Source: Saprospiraceae bacterium
GTDB taxonomy: Bacteria; Bacteroidota; Bacteroidia; Chitinophagales; Saprospiraceae
DNA length: 64,000 bases
Direction: 5' to 3'
NCBI GenBank assembly: GCA_016711125.1
Contig: JADJTQ010000007.1
Coordinates: 124,001 to 188,000, forward strand
Position 1 is the first letter of the stretch; each line of letters opens with the position of its first letter. This document shows, piece by piece, positions 1 through 10,022 of this stretch. Below the pieces are notes generated by a model. It made no database searches and was not told the DNA's origin. It saw only the letters and a program-made list of their open reading frames with translations. The translations under genes were made by a program, and so were the position numbers.

Positions 1-2
1 CT

Positions 3-2056
3 GCCGCTGTCGATAGTACCTTCTTGGAGTTGTTTGAATATAAAGTAATTGAAGGTGATCCGGCAACTGCCTTGGATGAGCCATTTTCAATCGTACTCAC
101 TCAGACGGTGGCAAATAGTTTTTTTGGTTCTGTGGATGTGATCGGAAAAGTTTTGCGCCGAGACACCTTCGACTATCAAATTACTGGAGTGATTGAAGAT
201 GTACCCGAAAACTCTCATTTGCAATTTGATGCTCTTATGTCCATCAATAGCATTACCAGAGATGAGCCTGATTTTAATCAACAATTTGGCTCTAATTACT
301 TGAATACCTATTTGCTGATGGATCCATTGGTTGATATTCCAGCACTGGAAACCAAGATGCCCGACTTTCTTTTACGCTGTATGCCACCCGATCCTGGTAG
401 TAGCCAGAATGTAAACGACAATTATAAGTTGTTTTATCAAAAATTAGCTGATGTCCATCTAGCATCCATGGATATCGAACATGACTACCACAATTATCGC
501 AAATTTAATGGGAGCTATCTTAGTCTGTTTACTCTCGTGGCTTTATTGATTCTGGTGATCGCTGCCGTCAATTTTATGAATTTGATGACCGCCCGGGCAT
601 CCCAAAGATGGCGGGAAGTGGGTGTGCGTAAAACAATTGGTGCCCATCAACATCAGATGTTTACCCAGTTTTCTCTTGAGTCCGCCCTTTTGGGTTTATT
701 CGCTTTTTTTACAGGGCTAATATTGGCTATTGCCTGCACGCCTCTGGTTAATCATTTGTTGGATCGAGAATTATCAATGGGCTACTTCCTGGATCACCCG
801 GTTATTTTATTGATGGCTTTTACTGGTACCATTTTATTGAGTGTTCTGGCAGGGATCTATCCGTCTTACTATTTATCATCTTTTAAGATTGTGAAAATAT
901 TGCGAGGTGGCAACGATCAAAGTAGCAAATCAATATTTCGAAGTTCGCTTGTCGTGCTGCAATTTGGCCTTGCGATAGGCATGATCATTTGCACGTTTAT
1001 CGTCGTGCAACAGCTCTATTTTATCAAAAATAAAGATATTGGCCTCAATAAAGATCACATCCTTCTGGTCGATATGAATCAGGATGCCAATTCAGTTTTC
1101 GAAACCCTAAAATCAGAATTAAAATCCAGTACATTAATCAAGGGGGTAACCGCATCAGGTCAACGCCTGGGAAATAATTTTCATCAATGGGGATTTAAAT
1201 TGCGTACGGATAGCATCCAGGGGCTCACTCCCAGCAATGTTAATGTAGATTTTGACTATTTGGATGTCTACAATATGAAATTGGTTCAAGGAAGGGGATT
1301 CTCAAAAGATCGACCACTTGACAATGGATATGGATTTGTCATCAATGAATCTTTTGCCAAAGAGATTGGCTTGGAGAATCCAGTGGGAATCTCAGCCGGA
1401 CATTCCTGGTATCCTGATGATTCCCTCGGTAAGATCATTGGGGTGGTCAAAGATTTTAATTTCAATTCGCTCCACTATAAGATTAATACCTTGTCGATGG
1501 TTGTCCACCCCGACTGGGGCTACGACGAATTGTCGGTTAAATTGGATGGTAGCCGGGTCGAAGCTGGCATTGCTGAAGTAGAGCGGGTATGGAATAGTCT
1601 GGTGCCTAATAGGCCATTTCAATATTCGTTTTTTGATGAGCACTTTGCTACGCACTATCGCTCCGTCAAGCAAATGGAATCAGTGTTTACGATTATGGCC
1701 ATTCTGGCAATATTGATCGCTTGTCTTGGTCTTTTCGGCCTCGCCGCTATTACCACCGAGAAAAAGATCAAGGAAATCGGCATCCGAAAAGTACTCGGTG
1801 CCTCACTAGCCAATATACTTTATCACCTATCCAGAAATTTTGCGCTTCTGGTAGTTTTGGCCTTTCTGATTTTTAGTCCGATTACATATTGGTTTATGCA
1901 TAAGCGGCTGGAAAATTTCGCTGAACGCATTAACATTCGGCCAGAGATCTTTTGCTTGGCTTTCTTATAGCTTTAACTATCGCTATTTCTACCATTAGCT
2001 ATCACACATTAAGAGCGGCGTTGAATAATCCGGTGCAGGCACTTCGTGACGATTGA
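3..2056 (+). CDS. FtsX/MacB-type ABC transporter permease (5' partial, one frameshift)
   Basis: Inner-membrane permease subunit of the MacB/FtsX kind, a family that couples a partner ATPase to periplasmic transport or signalling. The reading frame is already open at the left window edge, so the N-terminus is missing. The visible order is the end of a periplasmic core domain, an FtsX transmembrane block around codons 165-300 with the typical EVGVRKTIGA motif, a second core domain, and a second FtsX block with KEIGIRKVLGA. The frame hits a stop at 1968-1970, but the adjacent frame continues from about 1961 to a stop at 2054-2056 and gives the expected last helix and the family tail NPVQALRDD. 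One T is therefore missing at about 1961-1963. No ATPase gene is in view. Confidence 0.9.
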
Positions 2057-2170
2057 AACGGTCTCAATAACCCGCGGGATTCAAAATCGAATGAACGAAT
2101 TTTCTAAATTAGATGGGCGACTTTAATTTCGCAGTATTTATTTACTATCAGGCAAAATTTTGCCAGCGCC

Positions 2171-3310
2171 CTATAACTTAATGATCTTTTGCACATGAAC
2201 TCGATTAGTATTATTGTTAAATACTTTGATAAGATATGCACCTGGATTCAGGCTGGATAGTCCGAGATAGAAATTGATGTTGTTGATTTGGGATTTCTTC
2301 AATATCTCTTTTCCTGAGATACTAAGGATCTCCACTTGACCAATTCCAGATCCGCTATTTATCCATATACCATCTAGAAAGGGATTAGGTGAAATAGATA
2401 AGCCGTCATGAACACCGCTAGAAATGAAAGTTGTCGTCGAATCAAGTTTAATTGAATAGAGTTTTCTTCCAATTGATCCGGGCCACTCTTCATCGGTTAA
2501 ATAACATTCGTGATTAGTTAAAAAGCAAATACCTTCTTTCTGACTGAAATGATTTAAATTAATTTGCATCGATTGGGCTTGAAAAAAGTCGTCTTCTGAA
2601 AAACCATAAAATAACCACATTTTGTCACTGGACAGCAAGCAAAGGCGAGTGCCGTCGTCACTGATATCTCCTGCCGTAATCCAATTGGTTGCCATGTCAT
2701 TGCCCGGCACATTAAAACTTCCGATTTTTTCAGCAATATAATGGCCGGAACTGTCCGGCAGTCTATACAAGTTTGTTATCCCATCAAATGGAACAGTCCT
2801 GTTTTTGGTACAGAGATATAGGTTCTCCTGGTACCACATCAACGCCTCACAGTCAAAATTCAGACTATCTGCGGGGGGAGGAAATGACCGTTGATCCTCG
2901 TACGTAAAGGATATGATCTCGGCAGTAACCGATGATCCCGTTTGAAGAGTTGGATTGGTTATTTTGTATATCACTAGATCACTCCGATCATTGTCATTGT
3001 TTCCAAAATCACCTAAATAGAAGTTTCCATCTTGATCCTGGGTTATGTCTTCCCAATCTTTGTTGGTAGCTCCTTCAATTGTCAGAGTCTTCGTGAGGTT
3101 GCCAAGAGTGTCGCAGAGGTAAAGCACTGGTTCTCCACCACTATCGTTAAAGGTCCAGATCTTATTTTTATCACTAATTTCGATTCCAGAGGACTCAGCC
3201 ACCAATGAGGGCAATCGCGTCACAGTCCGCAATATCTGGGAATGACCAATTTGAGTAAATAAAAGGAAATTAAAAAGCAGAAAACTAATTTGACGGCAGT
3301 TTATGATCAT
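2171..3310 (-). CDS. Secreted T9SS cargo protein with type A sorting domain
   Basis: Predicted exported protein of about 379 residues. I chose the internal ATG at 3310 because it starts directly before a clear signal peptide (hydrophobic run ending GHSQ); a longer frame reaches 3355. The body has propeller-like repeats such as WTFNDSGGEP and a DWEDIT motif, seen in Bacteroidota secreted propellers. The last 80 residues look like a type A Por-secretion sorting domain: ISPNPF, then VEILSISGKEI, then LNPGAYLIKV. This implies export by the type IX system and anchoring or release at the cell surface. The catalytic function, if any, is not recognisable. It is convergent with the permease upstream. 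Confidence 0.8.
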   Translation of the reverse strand: MIINCRQISFLLFNFLLFTQIGHSQILRTVTRLPSLVAESSGIEISDKNKIWTFNDSGGEPVLYLCDTLGNLTKTLTIEGATNKDWEDITQDQDGNFYLGDFGNNDNDRSDLVIYKITNPTLQTGSSVTAEIISFTYEDQRSFPPPADSLNFDCEALMWYQENLYLCTKNRTVPFDGITNLYRLPDSSGHYIAEKIGSFNVPGNDMATNWITAGDISDDGTRLCLLSSDKMWLFYGFSEDDFFQAQSMQINLNHFSQKEGICFLTNHECYLTDEEWPGSIGRKLYSIKLDSTTTFISSGVHDGLSISPNPFLDGIWINSGSGIGQVEILSISGKEILKKSQINNINFYLGLSSLNPGAYLIKVFNNNTNRVHVQKIIKL

Positions 3311-3385
3311 CTCAAATTTTATGTCTTGGGTGTCGAGCATGTATCGGGCTACCACCAGCCAGTGGTATAAAAACTACGAACAAAA

Positions 3386-3829
3386 TCAATGGTCAGTGGT
3401 CTCAACATAGTTTCTGAAATTCTCCAAAATGGACTGCCAGCCTTGCTGCTGCATCTCCATTGGATTTTGGGTCTCGGGATCGAATGTTTGAACTATTTCG
3501 ATCTCATTATTTAATTTCGAAAAGTGTACTGCCACATGTCGACCATCACTCAGATCGTACTCAATGATCTCATGCGATTTTACATGGGTATATACACCCT
3601 CAAAATCAAAACTGAAACTACCATCTTTAGCAGCCATCACAGTTTTGAATTTTCCACCCGTCCGAGGATCATTTTCAGCGTGAGGGGCATGCCAATCGTC
3701 TGATGCCTGACACCACTGGCTGATGTGCATCGGTTCTGTCCATAATTGCCAAACCTTGTCAAGCGAGGCTTCAATCGAGGTTCTGATAGTAATTGGAGAT
3801 AGAACTGGTCGTGATTGATCTTGATTCAT
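3386..3829 (-). CDS. SRPBCC / AHSA1-type ligand-binding protein
   Basis: Small cytoplasmic protein of 147 residues with the START-like fold of the AHSA1 (activator of Hsp90 ATPase homologue) family. The sequence shows the usual opening beta strand with VWQLWTEP, a GGKF strand and the C-terminal helix with GWQSILENFRNYV. Length is normal for the family. These proteins bind hydrophobic ligands in a helix-grip pocket; members have varied and mostly unproven roles, so no substrate is assigned. It lies on the same strand as its neighbours but is separated from the upstream GH18 gene by about 240 bases in which I see no gene. Confidence 0.8.
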   Translation of the reverse strand: MNQDQSRPVLSPITIRTSIEASLDKVWQLWTEPMHISQWCQASDDWHAPHAENDPRTGGKFKTVMAAKDGSFSFDFEGVYTHVKSHEIIEYDLSDGRHVAVHFSKLNNEIEIVQTFDPETQNPMEMQQQGWQSILENFRNYVETTDH

Positions 3830-4068
3830 CTTTTTCGTTTTTGTTCGGTTTAAAGATAGGAGTTATCAGGTTCTTATCAATGGGTGTGAAAGACAAATGC
3901 CTGGCTAGTTTCTGACATCTTGTTCATTTATAGTATGAATGTATTAACTGATTCTTTTGTACCTTATAATAAGCGCACTTAAAGTCGCTCAAGTAATGAT
4001 CCAAGGTATGGAAGAATAGAAATGTAGCTGAGGATAGCTTTCGAGCGCGCGTTGTGCAGCCAGGGTAA

Positions 4069-5277
4069 CTACTCGATCACCCCGTCACAATTATTATCCT
4101 TGCCGTCAATCGTTTCGACTGCGGTTGGGTTTATCTTTTTATCCGTATCATCACAATCCATCCTATTAGAGACATAATGAGGTGGTGCCTGGCATGCCTG
4201 AAATGGTTTTTGTGAGTTGCCATAGCCATCACCGTCTTCATCGGCGAAGTAGGTCTTTAGATCTCCTGTTTTACATGGATAGGCATTGAGGGTTTGATCA
4301 ATTGCCCGAAGCAAAGATAGATCATTAAATGCATCACCTCCAATTTGCCAGATCATGATACCACCAAACGATTGCAGGGCTAGCTGGGTCTTTTTTACCA
4401 TTGTAGGGATACCATCATAATACGTAGACTGGAATTCATCCTGATAAGCGAATGCAGGATCTATTTGCACAATGTCCCGGTAGTTAATAGATTTTACGTG
4501 GTCAAAATCATGACCATAAAAAGGCACCCCCAGTGTCAGCTTTTCGGCAGGTATTTTTCGCTCCTCCGTCCAATATTTAAGGGCATCCAATGCATAAGAA
4601 TAAGGGGAATGAGGGCCCGGTTTTTCAGGTCGCCAGATACCGGTTTTATCATACACCATTACGTTGATAAAATCATAGGCCTGCAATGCTTCCTGGGTGA
4701 CTGCCTGATGTAGTCCGGCAACATTTAATGCGGAAGAAATGCCTTTGCCAAGACCGTGCAGGGCATCTCTTAATTCAAGTACAAAGGGAGTGTATAAATC
4801 ACCGATAGTTGGTAATAAATTCCATTCAATGTCTACGTCGATACCATCCAATTGATATTTTTGAGTAAAGGCTATGATTTCTCCGATGAATTTTGTCCGG
4901 TTTTCCGGTTGCAATACAGAAAGCCAATGAGCAGCCAGTTCTTTATTGATTCCTCCTCCGGCAATGGATAAGTAGATCTGCAGCCCGGCATCATGGCCTT
5001 TCTGCACTATACTCGGTAGATCTTTTTCATTCCTGAATTTAAGATGCCCTTCCGAGTCCGGGTTGGCAAATGCAATATCGAGATGGGTCAGTTTAGAGAG
5101 ATCGAGTTGATCAATCTGGCTAAAATTGCCCGACGAAAGATAACCAACGACTTTAAAGTTGCTCCTTGAATGCTTGTTTTCAGGATGAGATCTGGATAAT
5201 TGACGGTTGCATGAAAATAGGAGTGAAACCGAGAGTATAACTAGAAACTGTGAAATCGTAGGCCGGTTTTTCATCAA
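4069..5277 (-). CDS. GH18 chitinase-like lipoprotein with MopE-type C-terminal repeats
   Basis: Predicted outer-surface lipoprotein of 402 residues. The N-terminus carries a signal with lipobox LLFSC. A GH18 barrel follows: the beta-3 motif LSIAGGG near residue 103 and the catalytic DxxDxDxE motif with D144, D147, D149 and E151 all present, so it should be an active hydrolase on chitin, peptidoglycan or N-glycan type substrates. The last 60 residues are Asp/Gly/Cys-rich calcium-type repeats (DEDGDGYGN, later DGKDNNCDG), as in MopE-like and thrombospondin type 3 tails. It is divergent from the oxidoreductase at 5398, sharing a roughly 120-base promoter region. Confidence 0.88.
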   Translation of the reverse strand: MMKNRPTISQFLVILSVSLLFSCNRQLSRSHPENKHSRSNFKVVGYLSSGNFSQIDQLDLSKLTHLDIAFANPDSEGHLKFRNEKDLPSIVQKGHDAGLQIYLSIAGGGINKELAAHWLSVLQPENRTKFIGEIIAFTQKYQLDGIDVDIEWNLLPTIGDLYTPFVLELRDALHGLGKGISSALNVAGLHQAVTQEALQAYDFINVMVYDKTGIWRPEKPGPHSPYSYALDALKYWTEERKIPAEKLTLGVPFYGHDFDHVKSINYRDIVQIDPAFAYQDEFQSTYYDGIPTMVKKTQLALQSFGGIMIWQIGGDAFNDLSLLRAIDQTLNAYPCKTGDLKTYFADEDGDGYGNSQKPFQACQAPPHYVSNRMDCDDTDKKINPTAVETIDGKDNNCDGVIE

Positions 5278-5397
5278 GAATCTGATTGGAAGTTTAAAAG
5301 TAGTGGGTTAAATCTAGCAAACAATAAACTCGATTGGGTAACTTTTATGTAATTTAGACGCAACCTCTTTTCATTATTTATTAAAGATCAATCCACC

Positions 5398-6811
5398 ATG
5401 AAGAATAATAATAGCCATTCACTTCCGCGCCGGAGATTTCTAAGAGATACAGCATTATCGGCGACGGGATTTATGATTATACCTCGCCATGTACTTGGAG
5501 GCAAGGGATTTATTGCACCAAGTGATAAAGTCAATATAGGAGTTGTCGGAGTGGGCGGCCGTGGGAAAGAGAATGTTGGCGAACTTTTTAAAGTTAGATG
5601 ATGTGCAGGTGACCGCAATTGCTGATCCTGCAGTACAATGGGATCTGTCGAAGTTCTATTATCGAACGACGGCAGGTAGAGGACCGGTTAAGGAAATGGT
5701 CGAAAAGCACTATGCATCGTCGACACCCAATTACAAAGTGAGTGAATATGAAGATTTTCAGGTGATGCTTGAGAAGGAGAGTGCTTTGGATGCTATTTTA
5801 TGCGCTACACCAGACCATACACATGCATTTGTGTCATTGACCGCAATGAAGGCTGGAAAACATGTCTATTGCGAAAAGCCATTAACACACAATATCTGGG
5901 AGGCCAGGATGGTGCAAAAGGTCGCCCGTGAAACTGGGCTTGCAACGCAAATGGGTAATCAAATGCACAGCACGCCGGCGGTCCGAAATCCAGTGGAGTA
6001 TTTACGTGCGGGGGTGATTGGTAAAGTGCATGAAGTTCATTCATGGGTACCTGCCACCCGTTGGATCGTAGGACTGGATGGTATGCCAAAGACATCGTCG
6101 GCTTTGCCCTCAGGCCTAAATTGGGATCTATGGTTGGGTCCTCGCTCCTTGCGAACCTTTAATGAAGCTTATGCACCGGTCACCTGGCGTGATTTCTGGG
6201 AGTTTGGCTGCGGTGCGATGGGTGATTTTGGTTGTCATGATTTGGATGCTGCGACTTGGGGCCTTGATCTTCCCCTGCCAGATAGTATAGAAGTGCGTGC
6301 GGCTGGATTTAGCAATGAAAATATTACGCCTTATGGTGAAATTGGATATTATAGTTTCAACCGAGGCCAGGGTGAACCTCCAGTCAAACTGACTTGGTAC
6401 TCGGGAGGTTTGCAACCACCACAACCGGAAATGACTCCAAGTGATTTTAAATTTGCCAGAAGAGGAGCGATGTATGTGGGTGAAAAAGGAATCATGGTAA
6501 CCGGGGGCTCCTCTGAACCCAGGATATTTCCGGATGATCTCTATGCGGCTCCACCAGCAGGTAGCGCCACCATTGCTCCAAGTAATGGTCATCACCGTGA
6601 TTGGGTTGATGCAATAAAGGGTGGACCAGCAGCCAGTTCCAATTTCGAATATGGCGCACACTTAACCGAAATTACTTTGTTGGGCGTATTGTCTCTCCGT
6701 CTGGGAGGTCAGAAAATTGATTGGGATGCTAAAAATATGAAAGCGAAAGGTCTTGCTGAAGCCGATGAATATATTGAAGAACCTGTAAGGCAGGGATGGG
6801 AAATGAGGTAA
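5398..6811 (+). CDS. Gfo/Idh/MocA-family oxidoreductase with Tat signal (one frameshift)
   Basis: NAD(P)-dependent sugar-type oxidoreductase predicted to be exported folded: the N-terminus has a twin-arginine signal, RRRFLRDTALSATGF. The Rossmann motif GVVGVGGRG follows, then the CATPDHTHAF and CEKPLTHN segments that define the family, and the C-terminal dimer domain. The frame breaks at the T-run 5585-5589: with one T fewer the protein reads smoothly through ELLKLDDVQVTAIADP into the long second segment. An apparent separate ORF starting at 5543 is only the shifted frame. The substrate is unknown; secreted Bacteroidota members act on glycosides or sugar-lactone derivatives. Confidence 0.9.
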
Positions 6812-6864
6812 TTTTTTAAGAAAGAGCTTTCAAAAAATCAAGTAAAAACGACTTACTGAATTTA

Positions 6865-6910
6865 AATAGGAAGTAGAAGAGAATGTAGCTCTCTTCCACT
6901 TCCTATTTTT
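6865..6910. terminator. Strong hairpin terminator between convergent genes
   Basis: A long inverted repeat, AATAGGAAGT then GAAGAGA, loop of seven bases, then TCTCTTC and ACTTCCTATT, with one mismatch between the two stem blocks, is followed by T residues. It sits midway between the end of the oxidoreductase (6811) and the end of the minus-strand gene (6927), so it can serve both directions. Confidence 0.8.
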
Positions 6911-6926
6911 CATAGGCAATAATTTC

Positions 6927-7406
6927 CTACCAGCCAGACATGGCTTTTTGAGGATCAAATCGACCACCTGCCGAGGGAGGATGGGCGCAATTTCTGGTAA
7001 TGCAAATACTGCCGGCAGACTGCGAACATGTGGCCGCTCCAGAGCAATAATATCCTTTTTGTTTGCCGAATAACTGGTTCTCAAAGCCAAGAATTCCTGA
7101 GACTTCAAGAAGAAATCCCTCGTCCTCTGCATATTTTCCCAATTTGAGAGCGATCAGTCCTTCATCTGAAAATTTCATATCAGAAAGGAAGGCCAATAGC
7201 AATTTCTTGTCAGCAAAATATTCTTTTAATTTTGCATTTTCTTTCGCCCAGGCCACAAAATCTTGGTGACTTCTTACCATGAGGATCTTAGGATTTTGAT
7301 ACATCTCCACATAGCCTTCAATCGTTGTAGCTAATTTCTTGGATTTCTGACTATACCCGGCAGTGGTACAGATTGTAATTAGCATTAACAGCAATAAACT
7401 TTTCAT
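6927..7406 (-). CDS. Small secreted protein of unknown function
   Basis: I do not recognise this protein. The ATG at 7406 is preferred over a longer frame from 7484 because it begins a standard signal peptide (MKSLLLLMLITIC, cleavage after GYSQ). The mature part is about 140 residues, with three to four cysteines near the C-terminus in a YYCSGAATCS context followed by CITRNCAHP, possibly disulphide-bonded or metal-binding. No transmembrane segment is visible after the signal. It ends against the hairpin terminator at 6865-6910. Confidence 0.6.
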   Translation of the reverse strand: MKSLLLLMLITICTTAGYSQKSKKLATTIEGYVEMYQNPKILMVRSHQDFVAWAKENAKLKEYFADKKLLLAFLSDMKFSDEGLIALKLGKYAEDEGFLLEVSGILGFENQLFGKQKGYYCSGAATCSQSAGSICITRNCAHPPSAGGRFDPQKAMSGW

Positions 7407-7670
7407 AAAAATTATAATTAGTGATTTATTTGATGATTTTTTTATAAAAAAGAAATTTGTAAAGATTGTATTTTGATTATACAAGTATATTGAGTGAATT
7501 ATAACTCCAAAAGTATACTACATTGACTTACCCTGGCTCACCTATTTGAGTGATTTTGCAAGAAGATGTTTTACCCATCGTCGGGTATGGACGGTAGTTA
7601 GTACTATTTATTTCTCATGGAAGTGTGATGTAATGCCTCGTGTATCACATTTACGAAGATGAATAAGGGA

Positions 7671-7907
7671 CTAATAATTTGGATGATTTTCTCCGAGACG
7701 TTCGCTCCGGTTATGTTGAATCATTCTAGTCAGATTTTTGATGAGACTCAAGCCTAAATATAGCCGAGATAGGGTTATAGCGAGCCCACCGATCTGCACG
7801 ATTGACCATATGGGCACCAATGCCATTCGGAATTCTTGGGCAATGATGGAAACCTGAGAAAGAGATTGGAATAGCCAACGGTAACTAATGTGAAGATCTA
7901 CCGCTTA
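7671..7907 (-). pseudogene. Possible membrane-protein remnant
   Basis: An open stretch of about 79 codons without a convincing start, in a region otherwise free of genes (7407-7916). It contains one or two hydrophobic helices (MALVPIWSIVQIGG and then LYLGLSLIKNL) and a basic segment. The pattern is reminiscent of the N-terminal membrane part of M56/BlaR1-like proteins, but this is a weak impression. It lies directly downstream of the broken GH130 fragment and may be debris from the same rearrangement. From 7485 to 7670 I see nothing. Confidence 0.25.
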
Positions 7908-7916
7908 TCAATGCTA

Positions 7917-8205
7917 TTATTTATTTTGGCCATTTAGACTGACCGCAACTGCGATTTTGGAGTCGGTCCGTTGCATAATAGAGAAACCATTTCTCTCGAA
8001 AATGTACTAATCCTTCAACAAAACAAACCTCATTGACCTCGCCCACCCGTTCGTAGTCTTTGTCAGGATAAATGAAATAGCTGACGGACCTATCAAGCAA
8101 TCGGTAGGGTAGTTGGATATCAAAAAGGGCTTGCCCGGCAGCATAGGTAAATCGAGGTGATTTTTGATCATTTAGACTGGTTAGAAAGCGGGCTGATATG
8201 ATCAC
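7917..8205 (-). pseudogene. C-terminal fragment of a GH130 glycoside phosphorylase
   Basis: About 95 codons match the C-terminal part of GH130 mannoside or mannooligosaccharide phosphorylases: TYAAGQALFDI, then LLDRSVSYFIYPDKDYE, then NEVCFVEGLV and FLYYAT. After one shift near 7955-7965 the expected ending DSKIAVAVSLNGQNK appears and stops at 7917. The catalytic N-terminal two thirds should lie between 8205 and about 8900, but that space belongs to the next gene, so only a remnant exists here. Confidence 0.7.
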
Positions 8206-8327
8206 GGATATTCAGAAAGATTTCAAAAATGCTCATTCCGATAGATTCCTTTCCATCATTTATCTTGTTAATTCGAATTTTAGATCCAGGTTATCTTATA
8301 AATCTATCTTTTAAGCCTTAAAAGCCA

Positions 8328-9245
8328 CTAATTGCATTTTCCTGAAATCCAGACAGTTTGATATTTTTCTGTGCAATCCATTTGATAAAGTCGGCCCTTA
8401 TTGGTTCAGTCCATTTTGTATCAATCTGACCGCCAGTATAGATTCCTTCCCGAAGCCGTTGAAATCCAAATTCATCTTTTAATCGCACCACTTCTGAAGT
8501 TTCGACAACTTCCAGAGCCAGATGGGCGGGGATAAATATGACACCCTCTCCTCAGGCCAAGAACAACATCTCCGGGTATTACAACTGCCTCACCGATGCG
8601 GATGGGTAGATTCATTCCAATCACCATTGATTTATCATAAGCACTGGAAGTAGAAGGATGCCAATTGCGGTTAAAAACATAAAAATTGGGAAGTTCCAGG
8701 ACACCAGCTAGATCGCGGCAGCCCCCGTCGACTACCATTCCGGTCCCTGTCTTTTGTTGAATTAAATTGGCTAAATTATCACCCACAAAACCAGCGCCGA
8801 GCTTTTTGCCAAACAGGTCCACAACAATGACATCATCTTCCACAAGTAAATCCATGACCCAATGTTTGTCCCTTCCTTGATAGTTATTTTTCGCTCCATC
8901 CTCGACGATCACATTGGCAACATCCGGTCGGAGAGGTAAGAAGCTACAAGTGGCTGCCCGACCCACCAGCACAGGATTGTCGTGCGTCATCACCCAACCC
9001 TGATCAAATTGATTCTCATACCCATGATCTCTCAACACACCCCAGGCTTCTTCGATAGTTACTAATTTCATGCGATCGAGAATGTCTTTTGACACTTTCG
9101 GACGGCCATCGGCGAATCGCTCTCCACTGTATTCACTGGTGAAATGGAGAAAATCGTCATGAGAGAATTGAAAAGGTATCGGAGGTTGAGCTGCAAGTTT
9201 AGAGGCTAGAAGTAATAAAATCACAATTGGGACTATTGAGATCAT
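8328..9245 (-). CDS. RraA-like / dimethylmenaquinone methyltransferase-fold protein, exported (one frameshift)
   Basis: Belongs to the RraA-like fold, whose non-RNase-regulator members include HMG/CHA aldolases. Visible are LVGRAATCSF, the GAGFVGDNLA segment and the hallmark VVDGGCRDLAG, then VIPGDVVLG. The start at 9245 is chosen because it opens a signal peptide ending in LAAQ; a longer frame to 9449 has no support. The frame breaks near 8545-8555 (one extra G in AGGAGAG), after which GVIFIPAHLALEVVETSEVV and a long tail continue to a stop at 8328. The export signal is unusual for the fold but common in Bacteroidota paralogues. The substrate is unknown. Confidence 0.8.
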
Positions 9246-9439
9246 AGTACTTGTCCCATTCTCAGCTTTCAATTGATTAAATCCATGCATAAAACGTATT
9301 TTAAAATTCGATGACTCCTTGATTTGATCAAATCTAACTAATCTTTTGATCGTGGCTAACACAATACAAAAAGATTCACTTGGTGCAAAAACTTGAATTT
9401 GCTGCATTAGTGAATGATCTTTGAACAATTTGTTAGCCA

Positions 9440-9865
9440 CTAGTGGCAACCACAGGCTACCATCAATCGATGTAAACTATCCACTGGTAAATAGTCCGGA
9501 AATATTGTCTTGTTAGTACATTCGACAGTATCGATGAGGCAGTAGGTCGATAGGCAAATGTCTTTACCAAATCTATTTGTAATTGCATCAACTTTCCACT
9601 CATCAGATTTAAATAATCTTGCATTTATGTGCATTTCCGGTTTGTTCAATGCAATCCTCTTTATTACAAAACCATCAATTAGAGCTTTGTGGTTTTTGTC
9701 CCTGAAATGCATGTAAATATCGATACTATCTGAAGGGTAAAGTACGTTGCAATCATCAATGAATTGCATCTTAACTGTTAAATTGCGTAATGTCAATTCC
9801 TCATTGCATGAAAAGAGCAGGAAGGCAAGCACGCAAAAGGACTTTGCAGGCAGTTTGATCTTCAA
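9440..9865 (-). CDS. Putative small lipoprotein, start uncertain
   Basis: An open frame with no known relative that I recognise. The upstream part of the frame (to 10114) overlaps the next gene, so the real start must lie below 10023; the only candidate in front of the lipobox is a TTG at 9865, preceded by GGGGAG. This gives LPAKSFCVLAFLLFSCNEE, a clear lipoprotein signal. The mature part is about 120 residues, with a C-terminal CGCH. No ATG exists in this position, so a sequencing error in the true start region is possible. Confidence 0.4.
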   Translation of the reverse strand: MKIKLPAKSFCVLAFLLFSCNEELTLRNLTVKMQFIDDCNVLYPSDSIDIYMHFRDKNHKALIDGFVIKRIALNKPEMHINARLFKSDEWKVDAITNRFGKDICLSTYCLIDTVECTNKTIFPDYLPVDSLHRLMVACGCH

Positions 9866-10022
9866 CTTCGCTCCCCATTTTGTCAGGTCTTCAGCTTTGT
9901 AAGTTAATATTAGATTTCGAGAAAATCTGCGATATTTTGATACTGTATTGATACCACTTAGGGATAAGGGATAGTTCAAAAGTCGAGTAAGCACCAGATT
10001 TTCGCCAATGCAACTCTTATTC

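Noticed and set aside
6128..6661. Long antisense frame under the oxidoreductase and similar antisense frames under soxC (44661-45089) and the lipoprotein (48974-49609)
   Set aside because: They mirror strongly conserved coding frames on the other strand and show no domain of their own.
9246..9449. N-terminal extension of the RraA-like protein up to 9449
   Set aside because: The extension overlaps the upstream small lipoprotein gene and places a signal peptide in the middle of the protein; the ATG at 9245 is better.
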